Shown: positions 1 to 11,414 of the stretch, one piece after another
How the letters are laid out: the number at the start of each line of letters is the position of its first letter
How positions within the stretch are numbered: position 1 is the stretch's first letter
Assembly (NCBI RefSeq): GCF_963678635.1
Contig: NC_087064.1
Span: 52,654,684-52,718,683 of the forward strand
DNA: 64,000 nucleotides
DNA from: Symsagittifera roscoffensis
Taxonomy: Eukaryota > Xenacoelomorpha > Acoela > Convolutidae
Reading direction: 5' to 3'
Made by a program: the position numbers and the translations under genes
Notes under the pieces: model-generated
The model's input: only the letters and a program-made list of their open reading frames with translations
The model's database searches: none
What the model was told of the DNA's origin: nothing

Positions 1-1179
1 TCCGACAAAAATGAATTCAGTTTTTTTTTCTAAATTTAAGTAAAATTCTAATTCTTTGAGTAAAAGCGACTAAAAAAGATGAGGTGAGGTCAGCCTCTCA
101 ATTTTGTTAAACTAAAAACCAAAAATATTCGGATCAATTTTTCTCAGCACTGGGGCTATTTTCTTTGAATTTTTTTTTTCCAAAACTGAATATCGATCAA
201 AATCGAAGCGCTCGACCCTCAACGAGTTTTGTTGGAAAGATCAATAATGAGAAAATACTATAACTAACACATACTTCTTTCCCGTTAAAAGTTTAATATT
301 ACCTCGGATGTGACTCCTTTTGAAGTACCACCCGCACCGGAGTTCCATGGATAATAATCAATTTTATTAAATTTTCGTGGTCTTTCTCAATAAATTTCGA
401 AAATAAATCATGATAATTGATTAAAAATGGATTATAGTGATACTATTTTTCTAATCAACAAAATCCGAATCTAATCAATCATAATCAATTATAATCGATT
501 ATTTTTGAAAAAATGAAATTTGTTTTGTAGCGAATTAATCCATTTTTAGTCGAATATAATCGATAATAATTGTGCATTTCTTCGATTACTTTTTTTGAAT
601 AACTGTTACCAATGTTAGTTGTTTAATTTGAGTAAATAATTTTTCTCTATTTTATTTTTTTAAGTTTTTTTTCACGTTTTGTTTTCAAAATTTCTAGCAA
701 AAATTTTAAATTGTGCGACATCAACATTAACCATTTTTGGTAAATAAAGAAACAAGGGCCCCAAACATGACAAAATTTGACTAATTATGTTCCTTATTTT
801 TATTTACCTAGAGAATGACCCTGGAGGACCCTTTTTACCTCCGCCTAGTTTATCCTGGTCTAGCTTATCCGCAATTGGCTTTCCCGTAAACATTATTTTG
901 ATTTATTGGTCGGAGCTGGCAGCTATTATGGTATATGGTTTTGCAAACAAAGGAGATTTGTTAAAATCATAAGATTTGATTTCTACTTTACTGGGGTGAT
1001 TGAATCATACATCCTACAAATTTTTTTCTTTTAACGTTTTTTCAGCTTTTTTTTCTCCCCATTCTGATCAAGATGTCTTCAGCTGCATACCAAAATGTAG
1101 AGCGGAATTTTGTAATTTTTTTGCGACAAGAAAATTTGTGAAACCCAAACTTCTGGTAGGTTGCTAGGTTTGGCGGTGG
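1..1179. other. Gene-free AT-rich stretch
   Basis: I see no supportable gene. The stretch is rich in short AATCGATTATT-like motifs (about 420-560). A segment near 322-352 (CCGCACCGGAGTTCCATGG) recurs with small changes near 62910-62935, so it belongs to a dispersed repeat. The open frame at 803-886 after a TACCTAG acceptor-like site is proline and serine rich and has no recognisable partner exon, so I do not call it. Confidence 0.5.
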
Positions 1180-1440
1180 CTTAAGAAAAGACATCGAGCC
1201 GCGGTGCGACAAAGGACAGGACCTTGGCGTCATGACATTAGAAGAATTTTGCGGCGCGAAATAAAAAAAGACTGACTGCGAGACTTAAAAAAAGACAAGC
1301 GGCGCAACTAGACAACAGACTTAAGAAAAAACTTTGGCGGTGCGGCTTCAGAAAAAAACTTCGATGATGCGACCGTAGAAATTCTTTTGACGGCGCGTTT
1401 TAAGAAAAAACTTTGGCAGCGTGATTCAAGAAAATACTTT
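1180..1440. repeat. Degenerate tandem repeat (GCGGCGCGACTTAAGAAAAA type)
   Basis: About seven imperfect units of roughly 30-40 bases alternate a GC-rich core (GGCGGTGCG, GCGGCGCGA, GGCGGTGCGG, CGGCGCG) with an A-rich stretch (TTAAGAAAAAACTTTGG). The units are clearly related but strongly diverged, consistent with an old minisatellite. It abuts the inverted-repeat element starting near 1482 and may be part of its terminal region. Confidence 0.6.
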
Positions 1441-1481
1441 TGGTTTTTTCTTCTATCGCGTTACTCGCTGCGTTTTTTTTT

Positions 1482-2126
1482 ACATTAAGAGGCCAAACTG
1501 TGCGCTTCGTGATTTTTAAACGACTTTCGCAACAGTCAAAAATCTGATTTGTCGCGGAATCCGCAACATTACTGTTTTTCTTTGATCTTCTCTGCTGTTT
1601 CCGATTCCAAGGACAAATAGCCAAAACATTGTATTGCTCAAAATTGCTTCAAAAACAGGCAACTTTGCGGAATTCGCAACAAAATGTGTGGATTCCGGAA
1701 CCAGTTCGTGGAATCCATGAACAAACAATAATATATGTGTTTAGAAAACTTAAGCTGTAGCGGAATCCGCAACTGTAAGTGGAATCCGCAAATTGTAAGC
1801 GCAATCCGCAAATTGTGAGCGGATTCCACAAAATGTAAGCGGAATCCGAATAAACTTGCGGAATTCACTTACATTTGCGGAATCCGCTTACATTTGCGGA
1901 ATCCGGAACAACTACATATATTTGCGCGTTGCGGAAACCGCGACAAAATCAATGTGCCGACAAACGTTACCTTATAGGTATTTGTACGCGGAATCCACTG
2001 AAGTTTTGTAAATGGAATCCAAGTACATTTTGGATCATGTTCTAAGACTATCTCTGCTCTGAAATCCAGGAACATACAGACGAAAAATTGTGCGCCTATC
2101 CAGTGAACAGTTTGGCCGCGTAATGT
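1482..2126. mobile_element. Inverted-repeat element with GCGGAWTCCGC array, copy 1
   Basis: The left end (ACATTAAGAGGCCAAACTGT) and the reverse complement of the right end (ACATTACGCGGCCAAACTGT) match at 18 of 20 positions, so these are terminal inverted repeats. Between them lie about 15 copies of an 11-base odd palindrome, GCGGAATCCGC or its complement, each in a context like TAAGTGGAATCCGCAAA. There is no transposase ORF. About 50 bases at the right end recur in inverted orientation at 26032-26090, which defines a second copy. This fits a non-autonomous DNA transposon; the superfamily cannot be assigned because no clear target-site duplication was found. Confidence 0.7.
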
Positions 2127-2656
2127 AGTAGCGCCGTTACGGAATTCCTAATTTTCAGTCGCACTAGTTTCGCTCTTTTTGTGATGTTTTTTTTCCAGTC
2201 CCACCGGTCTTGAATTGCCAATTTATAGGTCTGATAGGTGATACCAGGATTTACTTAATTAATTGAAGGCCCTTTGGCGTGTGTTGCCATGGAATACTAT
2301 TCTGGTACCTTTCTTAGCCACAGAGGTCGCTGTAAAGCTGAAGACGTCGTTTGAAAAAAAAAAACTTTTTTAAACTTGAGTTGATATGTCACAAATCTTA
2401 AGTACTTGCTGCTAATTGACATAAAACATAAATAATTTAACAATTAGTTGACTTTTCATCAATTTTCTTGTTAGCCCATCATCATTATTTTTTATAGGTT
2501 TTATATAGTTAAATAATTACGGTTCCAATTCTTCATTGTTAATTTTGATATAATTATTATCACCAATTCATGCGTTTTCTCCTGAGTTCCATCGAACTTT
2601 TTATCTTTTCTAACATGAAAACAAGGCTCTTTTTTTGTAATAATGACTTTTTCCGT
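2127..2656. other. Probable 3' flank of the minus-strand gene
   Basis: No coding region seen. It lies immediately downstream, in minus-strand sense, of the stop codon at 2657-2659, so the part next to 2657 is probably 3' untranslated sequence. I did not find a convincing AATAAA signal close to the stop. Confidence 0.4.
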
Positions 2657-2974
2657 CTATTCCAAGAGTGCATTGATTGCAACCATTAACACGCTTGTAA
2701 CCATGAGCACAATTACTGTCGGCTTGAACACCCTGTCGGCGTAGTCTCGCGTCTGCTTGTCGGACCTCATTCCCGCCTCCAGTCGGGGACCCAAATTTTC
2801 CCCATTGGCACTGGGATTGTTGTACTTCTCCTCGTCTATCTTCTGGCCGTGTTTGAACAGTTTGAGGGTGGATTTGGCCATTCTTTCGGTCATGTTCAAT
2901 TTTTCCACAGCCTCCTCGGGTGGACAGAACATCTTGTGTCTGATAGCCGAGGCAGAGTACGTCGGCTTCTGCAC
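2657..2974 (-). CDS. Terminal exon of unrecognised single-pass membrane protein
   Basis: This is the last of four minus-strand exons that join in frame (11227-11047, 6137-6019, 5410-5281, 2974-2657). It follows an acceptor (CTTTCGCACTAG) in phase 0 and encodes 105 residues plus a stop. The segment is hydrophilic and charged (ERMAKSTLKLFKHGQKIDEE) until a C-terminal hydrophobic stretch, PTVIVLMVTSVLMVAINALL, one residue from the end. That arrangement is typical of a tail-anchored or single-pass membrane protein with a very short lumenal or extracellular end. I do not recognise the family. Exon status is well supported by matching phases and splice sites; function is unknown. Confidence 0.8.
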   Translation of the reverse strand: MQKPTYSASAIRHKMFCPPEEAVEKLNMTERMAKSTLKLFKHGQKIDEEKYNNPSANGENLGPRLEAGMRSDKQTRDYADRVFKPTVIVLMVTSVLMVAINALLE

Positions 2975-3105
2975 CTAGTGCGAAAGTTGCAAACGGATTA
3001 AATAGTTTACCATTATTGACCCCCGCCCCAAAAAATGATACCCCCCCCCCCTCATTATAATATAATCACAGTGTATATAGCTGAAATTTTTGAGTATCTA
3101 GTAAA

Positions 3106-3264
3106 GGGGGGGGGGGGGGGGACTCTAATTAAAGAGCAAAAGATTACTCGGTTAATCACAAAGGGGGGGGGGGGGGGCTCTAATTAAAGAGCAAAAGATT
3201 ACTCGGTTAATCACAAGGGGGGGGACTCTAATTAAAGAGCAAAAGATTACTCGGTTAATCACAA
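3106..3264. repeat. Three-copy tandem repeat with G-runs
   Basis: Three direct units each consist of a run of G (about 16, 15 and 8 bases) followed by ACTCTAATTAAAGAGCAAAA and ATTACTCGGTTAATCACAA. The unit is nearly invariant apart from G-run length. It sits in the intron between the last two exons of the minus-strand gene. Confidence 0.85.
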
Positions 3265-3680
3265 ATGATCTGGGATTTTCACAAGGTGGCGGATTTTCAA
3301 TAAGCTCGAAAATATTGTCGACCTTTTTTGAATTGAACTGAATGATTTTTCCAAACTCTCTTTGTTTTCTAAAACGACCCAAATGTGTGAAAAATTTTTA
3401 GATTGCAGCCAAATATTTTCAGCACTTTTTAGAAGGTTCTGACCAAAAATTAGCTTTTTGGCTAGTGTTTCCCCCTCAAAAAAGAATTTTTTGGTGCAAA
3501 AAGCGCTTTCAGAAAAAATAAGTGGTCTCCTTGAATTTTCAAATCAGACATGACGAGGTCGTCAATTTTCTGGGAAATAAAGGCATTAAAGGCATCCAAC
3601 CAACCTAAATTTGCCTTTTTTTTGTCGTAGTCATGTTAGAAACCCCACACTGTACAATATTACATCAAATGCTATAATAC

Positions 3681-4350
3681 AAACAAAACTTGAATTTTCA
3701 AACGCGTTTTTCTCAAATTGGGTTAAGATTAGACAAAAAGTGAAGAGAACAAAAGTTGCTTAGAATTTCACCAAAATTAATATGATGCCATTTTTTCTCC
3801 GAAATTCTCAACAAAAAAATTTACCCCAAAAATGGGTCATTTTGGCTTTTTTCAATTAATCAAGAATTACGCTGAAACTATTTTGTTAATTGATGAGAAA
3901 ATTATATCACAGGAAGCCCCTTACGCAGTTCAACAAAGTTTAAGAAGGATTAAATCTCCAAAAATTTGCGCAAATTGTTTAAAATTTATTTTTAAACAGA
4001 TTCTGGGTTTTATATAGTAAAAATCATATTTATTGACTATCAAGTGAACTTTTTTTCTCTTATACTGGTTTTTGGAGATTTAACCCTTCTGAAACTTTGT
4101 TATGCTGTGTAAGAGACTTCTTGTGATATAATTTTCTTATCAATTAACAAAATAGTTTCAGCGTAATTCTTTATTAATTGAAAAAAGCCAAAATGACCCA
4201 TTTTTGGGGAAAATGTTTGTTGAGAATTTCGAAGAAAAAATGGCACCATAATAATTCTGGTGAAATTCCAAGCAACTTTTGTTCTGTTCACTTTTTGTCT
4301 AATCTTAACCCAATTTGAGAAAAACGCGTTTGAAAATTCAAGTTTTGTTC
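3681..4350. repeat. Foldback element: two ~280-base inverted arms
   Basis: The sequence at 3681-3965 is repeated as its reverse complement at 4070-4350 with roughly 90% identity by eye, separated by about 105 bases. Matching landmarks include AAACGCGTTTTTCTCAAATT on the left and AATTTGAGAAAAACGCGTTT on the right. Short open frames here (3832-4017 plus, 4100-4291 minus) are the two arms of the same repeat read in opposite directions, not genes. It lies in an intron of the minus-strand gene and would form a long hairpin if transcribed. Confidence 0.85.
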
Positions 4351-5280
4351 GTTTTGTCCGGATAATTTAAATCAGCACTTTAAACGATCGAAAAATTAAT
4401 TAATAGAGGATCGTAACTCATGTAATGAACATGAAAAACGAACGTGACCAGAATTTTATCAGTTAAACCGCCTAATATCTCCGAGCTTTTTCAATTTTTT
4501 GGGCTGATGGGTTGAAAGATATGATCGTTTGGTTGCTGTGCAATTAGTACTGTACTGAATGATCTTTCAAGATTTTGTATTTTTTCACTCTTAAATGTTT
4601 TCACTCTCACATTTTTTTGTGTCTTAAATTGTGATTCGACTTCTATTTTCGGTCGACGGAACCTACAAAGCATTCGAATCCAAAGCATATACTAATTAAA
4701 ATCAGATCGATGAGCTCAAAAAACTGTTGTTTAGCTTGGTAAAGGTCGAAAGTTTTTACACCAAACCTGAGATATATCGATGAAAATATTGAATATTTTG
4801 ATAGCTGCATAAATTGATGCTCTGATCATTCGATAACTGACATAACTTTAATCGAATTTTCTTAAAATTTCTAATTATGTATCTTGACCGCACTAAAATG
4901 CGATTAATATAGCATTATTAAAGCATCAAAAACTATAAGCTACGCGGATCTTCATAGCATATGCACAATATACGAAGTTGATTTTTTCATGATGTGTTCT
5001 CATTGTTCGGCGATGAAATTTGTCCTCAAACTCATTTGAAAGCAAATCAAAAACCCAGAATCAAGAATCGTAAGCTCCCAATAAGTTTTTACTCCCAAGC
5101 GTAAGCTCCCAAGCGTCACTTTGTATTCAACTCCCAATAACTCTTAGCTTTGTATTTAACTTTGTACTAAACTCCCACTTTGTACTAAACTCCCAATAAC
5201 TCTAATTTTGTACTTAACTTTTTACTAAACTCCCACTTCGTACTAAACTCCCAACATATGTGAATACCTACATTACACAC
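4351..5280. other. Intron sequence with short repeats
   Basis: No gene seen on either strand. At 5070-5255 there is a degenerate array of CTCCCAATAACTCT, TTTGTACTAAACTCCCA and related 15-25 base units. Confidence 0.5.
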
Positions 5281-5410
5281 CTGTTCCTCCATGTGTTTGA
5301 GTGAGGGCGGGAGGGGCTCGATGTCCTCCCAGAAGCAGGCCTGTCTGGGTCCATTGTACGGCTTCTCGAGGTTCTCCTCCGCACATAATTCAGTCACGTT
5401 GTCGTCATAC
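5281..5410 (-). CDS. Internal exon (third of four) of the unrecognised membrane protein
   Basis: Acceptor TTGTGGTTAG precedes it and donor CAG/GTGTGT follows it on the minus strand. It begins with one base completing a codon split by the previous intron, then encodes 43 residues from YDDNVTELC to LKHMEEQ and ends in phase 0, matching the next exon. Residues are polar with prolines (EDIEPLPPSLKHMEE). No family is recognised. The neighbouring exons at 6137-6019 and 2974-2657 fit in phase on both sides, which is the main evidence that it is real. Confidence 0.8.
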
Positions 5411-5499
5411 CTAACCACAAAAGCCCGAATCATCACAACACATTCTTCTGTGTGAAAAAGCCAAAAATTTTCACTCTATCCCGCGTCGTGGTGGTCGAT

Positions 5500-5728
5500 T
5501 TATGTTTCGACTTTGCCGACCAAATTTTGATATGTTTCGACTTTCTCGACCAAATTTCGATATGTTTCGACTTTCTCGACCAAATTTCGATATGTTTCGA
5601 CTTTCTATACCAAATTTTGGTATGTTTAAATTTTCCCGACCCATCAAAAAAAGTGTTCGACTTTGTTCAACCCAGTAAAGATATGTTTTGACTTTCTCGA
5701 CCAGAATTCGATATGTTTTTCGACTAAC
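5500..5728. repeat. Minisatellite of ~30-base TTTCTCGACCAAATTTCGAT units
   Basis: About seven units of near 30 bases, of the form ATGTTTCGACTTTCTCGACC followed by AAATTTCGAT, are well conserved in the middle and diverged at the edges. The 79- and 98-residue open frames here are repeats of the unit, not genes. Diverged relatives occur near 24400-24620 and 59740-59970. Confidence 0.85.
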
Positions 5729-6018
5729 TCGACCGATAAAAAATTTCAAAAATTTCATTTGATTCATCTCAGATTTGCTTAAGGCGGCGTGACTAACAAT
5801 GTAGACTAAGGCCTAAGGTCAAGGTTCCAAGTATCAAGTAATGCATTGAATACGTTTGGTAACCTTATTTAAGATAATTTATTTGTTTAGTTAAGCTGAA
5901 CTGCATGCATGACTGACTATGCTCTCCTTATTACCACTAAAAAGACAAAATATAATCTTTGACACTCAAAAATAAATTGTGGTTTGCAGAAGTGACGGTT
6001 TTAAATATTAGAACTCAC

Positions 6019-6137
6019 TTGTGGAGTCCGAATTGATGCATGAAGCATAATTGACAGACGAATTCGCTCTTGAAGAATTTGCACTTGCCCTCCACCCACA
6101 AGTCACGCACGGCCAGGTCAGAAAAATTGGCCAGCAC
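6019..6137 (-). CDS. Internal exon (second of four) of the unrecognised membrane protein
   Basis: On the minus strand it follows acceptor GTTTTTTTTCTAG and ends at donor CACAA/GTGAGT. It encodes 39 residues plus two bases of a lysine codon completed by the next exon. It is cysteine-containing, with KCKFFKSEFVCQLCFMHQFG carrying a CX2C pair and flanking Cys and His that could bind a metal or form disulfides; this is only a suggestion. It is too short for an ordinary ORF search, and phase agreement with both neighbours supports it. Confidence 0.8.
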
Positions 6138-6720
6138 CTAGAAAAAAAACGGTCAAACATCCTCCAAGTCAAAGACATTATTTTTTGGCTTTGGGTTTTT
6201 AAAAAAAAGGTGATTTAACATTGACTAATTAATAATTGCATATTTATAAGGCATTGATTTTGGTATCAACAACTCCGTAAGGTAAGTGGCTGTAGATTCA
6301 TGAATATCAGAGGACTGCCTGTATTACAACAGAGCGTTGATTGTTCTGACTGCCCTTGACGTACACCTGGGTTTATAAAATTGAAGAAATTGACCCATGT
6401 GAACACTATCTTCCCTCTCCTTAGAATCCAAGTAAACTACCTCCAACCAAAACTCTAGTTCGATCTGAACAATACTGTTTTTTCTTTAACATAATAAACT
6501 GGGCGCCAGAAAAATCAACCGAAACAGCCAATAGACAGATAAAAAGTGTAATAGAATAAGAAAACAAAAAAAATGATTGAAAATTTTTTTTCAACTTTCG
6601 AGATTTACAGAATAGATACATTCCATGAAGAAGCTCTTTGAAATTCAAATAAGATTTTTTATCGGCGAGTTTGTTGTAAATCTATCCCATTCAGAGAAAA
6701 TTGAATCAATAGTTAATTTT

Positions 6721-6948
6721 ACAAATTCCCATGACTTCAGAAAGTACGATCAACGATAAAGTAACAGTAGAGGCCCAGGTAAAGCTGGATACACCTGTAT
6801 GATAATTTTTCTTTTTGTTGTTCTGATGCGCGATACAAATTCCCATGACTTGAGAAAGTGCGATCAACGATAAAGTAACAGTAGAGGCCCAGCTAAAGCT
6901 GGATACACTTGTATGATAATTTTTCTATTTGTTGTTCTGATGCGCGAT
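6721..6948. repeat. Tandem duplication, period 114 bases
   Basis: Two adjacent copies (from 6721 and from 6835) begin ACAAATTCCCATGACTT and run through ACAGTAGAGGCCCAG to TTCTGATGCGCGAT. They differ at only a handful of positions, so the duplication is fairly recent. It lies in the intron between the exons at 11047-11227 and 6019-6137. Confidence 0.85.
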
Positions 6949-9900
6949 GAAACAGGTAGTTTCAAAAATTCAATATTTGGTCTTCACCCAAAACCTAGTT
7001 ATTGCTTTATTAAAATATTGACAGAGTTTTTTGAACAAACTTAACGGCGTAGCATCTTATGCACGGGGGGTTCCCACAACTTTCGATTTGAAAAAACATA
7101 TATACAATGTTGAAGCTCTTTAAAACCCATGTACGACTTTTATTTGCCTCTTTTTTTAATTTTTTTTTTTCATTTAGAGAAATTTAGATCAATAGATATG
7201 ATTTTGTTCAATTTATTTTTGGATCAAAAGGTATTTTCGAAATAGATTTCCAAACTTTTCCTAAAAAATTCAAAAAAAACTATATAATTAATCATCACTT
7301 TCTTTGTACACACCTAAAAATTTTATTTTGGCAGAGAGTATTTTTTTGTCAAATGGTAGAAAAAATTGAACAATAATGCTGTAAATTTGCTGAAAAAAAA
7401 AATTAAATTGTTCCAGTAAGCTTTTTCAACCGCAAACTGGATTGCAGGGTAAAATTTCACAAAGTTATAGATTTTTCAGCAAATGCAAATGCAAAGTTCA
7501 ATATCGTTTCTATATATTTCAGAAATCTACTCGAATTTTTGCTTATTTTAAGTTAAACGGAAGTGAGTTTTGCGTTCGATTTTTAAAAAAGACCTCATTT
7601 TTTCATTTTTTTTTGAAAAATAAAATAATGCGGTTCGACCAGTAAACAAAACAACTCGTATAATACAACAAAGCCCATGGAAATACCAATTAGCTTTTGG
7701 GGCCAATTTAAAAAAGTCTGTCCAAAAAAATGAATTAATCGGTAAAAACAACAGATTTTTTTTTCTTTTTTTTTCTTCTTTTTATCCCACCATACGCTTA
7801 TATAAAGTACAAAGAGTTGCATTTAGTGTCTCTTATACCAAAAAAAAACCAAAATGTCTGCTTCATTCTAATTCTAAATGGTTAAATCCGCCGCCTACGC
7901 GTGTTATAAAAACGTAAAATCTTGCACGCGAATTATCCCAAATTGTCCATATTAGCAAAATTCAAATGCCCAAAATTTATTTTTCAGAATAGCATTTAAA
8001 TGTTTTTTTTCAGACACATCAGAAGCATTTAACATGTAGTGTGAAATTTTAGAAGAAAATTAATAGAACCAAAGAGGTTTTCTTTTAATTTAATTTGGAA
8101 AAACCATCATAAACATTGTTCTCACTGCGCAGAAACCAATCATTTGGCCATTTTCAAATCTTCAAAATTTTACATTAAAAAATTGAACGTTAAAATTTCA
8201 TCAATGGGGTATCAGAAATTTTGGTGGAAGTTTTGAGTTTGATCGCCGAATTTTTACAAAATAATTAAAACCACTGCGCGCATAAACTTCTTGCATTTCA
8301 TCGCGAATCGGAACATTTTTTTCGGAACCAGATTTTTTCCAGCAATGTGAATTGTTGCAGATTTTGTTAAACGAAATTTCAAATGAAATCAAAATCAAAA
8401 CCGACAAAAAACTCAATGAATGAAATCAAGTTCAAACTTCGACATGAAATTTTCATGAAACTGTAATAAAATTTTGTAGTTTTGCAAAAAAAAAAACAGG
8501 TTCGTTTTTCATATGCTTGCCGTTGGAAAAACCAGTTTGAACCTCACATTTTTCACTAAAGCTACAAAACTTGTTAGTCGCGCAAGCTACAAAACACTAT
8601 TGCAGCTACAAAACACTGAATAAAGTTCATTTTACGAAAAAAAAAATTTGATTTGGTGATTACAAAGTAAAAAATACTCAATTAATATATTTGACATAAA
8701 ATCAATTTTGCTCAAGTGTTTTTCAGGTTTTCTTTTATTAGAGTAGCAGAAATTTTTCAGATACAAGCTGATGCTATCAAAAAACGCTAGTTGTTGGACT
8801 AGCATTTCTCTCCAAAAAACTGTATGACCAGCGATTTTGATGAAATTTATTAATTAGTTTTTGAGTTTAGCGTTTCACGTTAATAGTACGAATGCATTAC
8901 GCCCTAATTGTCCCAAATTAGCCAAAACTGTTTTTTCTCTTTACCAACCCCGCTGTAACTAATCACAAAAAAATCACCATATATTAGTTTTGAGTTCAGA
9001 AAACCAAAAACTTTTGAATGGTATTAGAAATGCCGCCAAACTAGGCTAAGCTAATTGAAGTTCGTGGTTGTTTGAAAAAAAAACCACATGAAAACCAAGT
9101 ACTCCGTCTTTTTCTTCAAAAATTAGAACAAAAATTGAGCAAGAATCTAAAGAGAAGTTTTGGTAGCTAAACAGTCTCTTTTATAAGTTTTATCTTCTGG
9201 AGTTATGTTCAATTGTTTAACTACTCGCAAAAATCCTGAAAAGGTTACTATCTTAATGAAAATAATTTGCATGTTTTAATTTTCTTCCTATTTTTTGAGA
9301 TATTATTCAAAAGGCATAAACTATACGACTTCAAAAGGCGTTATACGTCTTCAATGAACCTTCCTCAGTCATCCTTCCTCAGTCATTTGTTTTTTTTTAA
9401 TCAGAATACGCTTACATTTTTTTTGAAAAGCTTAGGCTGTTTTATTTCTGCAACTGAATTACTGGCGTTTTGTTATGGTTATGAATTACTGGTGTTTTGT
9501 TATGGTTATAGAAAAACTTTGTTATGGTTTTGTTATGGCAATTCGCGGAAAAATCTGACGTCTAATCATTGTAACTTTCAAATGGAGGCTTTTGTTTATG
9601 ATATGATCAAAGTTTTCATTTTTTTGCTCGAGCCATATAAGATCAATTGATTGGATTTAGTGAGACTAGGCTGCGCTATAGCAGGTTTCCTGCTTTTGTT
9701 TTCCATAGAAATTCTTTTCGCAGAAAAAAAAGCAAATTTTCAAAGTTCGAAATATCTTGAAATCGAAATAAACTTTTGCGTGTACTTACCTAAATACTTA
9801 TAGCAATTCAAGTTAAAGTGCTAAAAGTTACTCAAAAGACTTATATCGAAAGGCAAAATCGTCCGAAGTTCCGACTTTGTTTAAGTACCAATTAAAAATA

Positions 9901-11046
9901 GGTTGGCTGAAAAACTGATTAAAAAAATCGAAAAATTGAAGATAATTTTTGTCATGTTTTATCCCCCCCATACGCTAATGTTAATAGAACAAAATGCATT
10001 TAGCTCTCGTTTCTCGATGAAAAGACCAATTGATCTGTTTACAATGTCCTTAATTGTCTATAATTAATTTTTGGTATCACTTTTTTAAAAACCAAAAATT
10101 TTGGTCAATAAACATCCCTAGAAAAAGTATATCGCGTGTCTTCGAAAGTCGGAACAAATATCATTTTTTAACCAAAGTGAAATATTGTCTGTTTGTGTTA
10201 AACAAATTTTGAAATGAAATCTGTTCAAGTAACTCAAGGAATTATGTGTTTTCACATGAATTTTTCTTGAAATTTCAGTAAAGTGAATTTCGGATCGCGG
10301 TGACCTGAACTTTTTGAGTTTTTGAAACAATTTTTATTGTCAGCCATCAAAAAATTACAGTGCTGGCTTAAGCTAGCCAGAAAAAAACCATCAAAATTGG
10401 AAACTTTCAACGTGTTTTCTCAAAATGGGCGGAAAAACTGCTTAAAATCCACCAGAATATTCATGATGCAAACCGTTTTGCTAAATTGGGAACCAAAAGC
10501 TTATCCAAGACAAGAGTAATTTTTATTTTTATTAGTCAATAAAAAGTTAAGCCAAAAATGCTCTGCGAATTGACGAGCTAAGTATATCAAAAAGAGTTTC
10601 TTATGTAGCCAAACAAACTTTAGTAATTGTACATTTTCTCAAATTTTGTATAATTTTTTTTCTCGGATGGTCAAAAAATGTCCTTTTCACAACATAAAAT
10701 TCCGAGTTTTGTTTTAAAAACGTTTTTTGAATATTTTGCGTATAATTTCAAAAAAAGCTTTTTCTTAAGTTTTGTTGAACTACGAAGAAGGCTCACTTCT
10801 TGAATCTTGTTACTCTAGATAGGAAGCTCCATTTGGTGTTAAACTTTCAGCAATTGATTTGGTAGTTTTAGCGTAAGGTTTCATTGACTTCGAGAAGTCC
10901 AAAATAATCCATTTTTGGGTAAAATTTTGGGCCCAAATTTTGTAAACTAAATCATTTTATATTAACGCTGTTTTTAGCTTCTTTTAGTCCAGTAGCACAA
11001 GTTTCATTCAAATTGCATAAACTGGTACTTTGCTTCTTTTGCTTAC
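6949..11046. other. Large intron of the minus-strand gene
   Basis: About 4.9 kb separate the first two recognised minus-strand exons (intron 6138-11046). I see AT-rich sequence with homopolymers and a short array of GTTTTGTTATGGTTATG units at 9465-9540. The 127-residue plus-strand open frame at 9267-9650 runs through that array and has no recognisable domain, so I treat it as chance. Confidence 0.5.
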
Positions 11047-11227
11047 CTTGCTCTTCATGCAACCTCCCCCTTCATCCCCCTCATCGGACTTGGAGAGTAG
11101 TTCAGTGGCCATCTGCTCCCCACTGGAGAGAGACCCATACTCCACTAGGTAGAGATTGGGAGGCAGACACAACTTCCGCACTCTGCCGAGGTACATGAAC
11201 GAGTCCTTCTTCAGAATCTGGATGTAC
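11047..11227 (-). CDS. Most upstream recognised exon of the unrecognised membrane protein
   Basis: On the minus strand it follows acceptor TTTTTGTGCTGCAG and ends at donor AGCAAG/GTAAGC. One base completes a split codon, then 60 residues follow (YIQILKKDSFMYLGRVRKLC to GGCMKSK). It contains LPPNLYLVEYGSLSSGEQMA followed by an acidic, glycine-rich loop (SDEGDEGGG). It joins the exon at 6137 in phase 0. Because it starts mid-codon there must be more coding sequence upstream, at higher coordinates, which I could not identify. The family is unrecognised. Confidence 0.8.
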
Positions 11228-11414
11228 CTGCAGCACAAAAACAATTATAGGATTCCTTAACTATGTAATAAGTATGTTATAAGTAGATTCCTATAATACA
11301 TATAAAAAGATATTATAATTTACTTATTGTAAAAACTATAACGCACTTAGATAAAGGTATTATAATGATATTACAAAGGTATCTTAACTGTAATAGAAAA
11401 AAATGCTCAATTAG

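Noticed and set aside
1550-2030. CRISPR-like regularly spaced repeat
   Set aside because: The repeated unit is an 11-base palindrome with irregular spacing in a eukaryotic genome, inside terminal inverted repeats.
5452-5767. 79- and 98-residue repetitive frames
   Set aside because: They are the 30-base minisatellite translated on each strand; a unit length divisible by three keeps the frame open by chance.
9267-9650. 127-residue plus-strand open frame
   Set aside because: It runs through T-rich DNA and a GTTATGGTTATG array in an intron of the minus-strand gene, with no domain and strongly biased composition.
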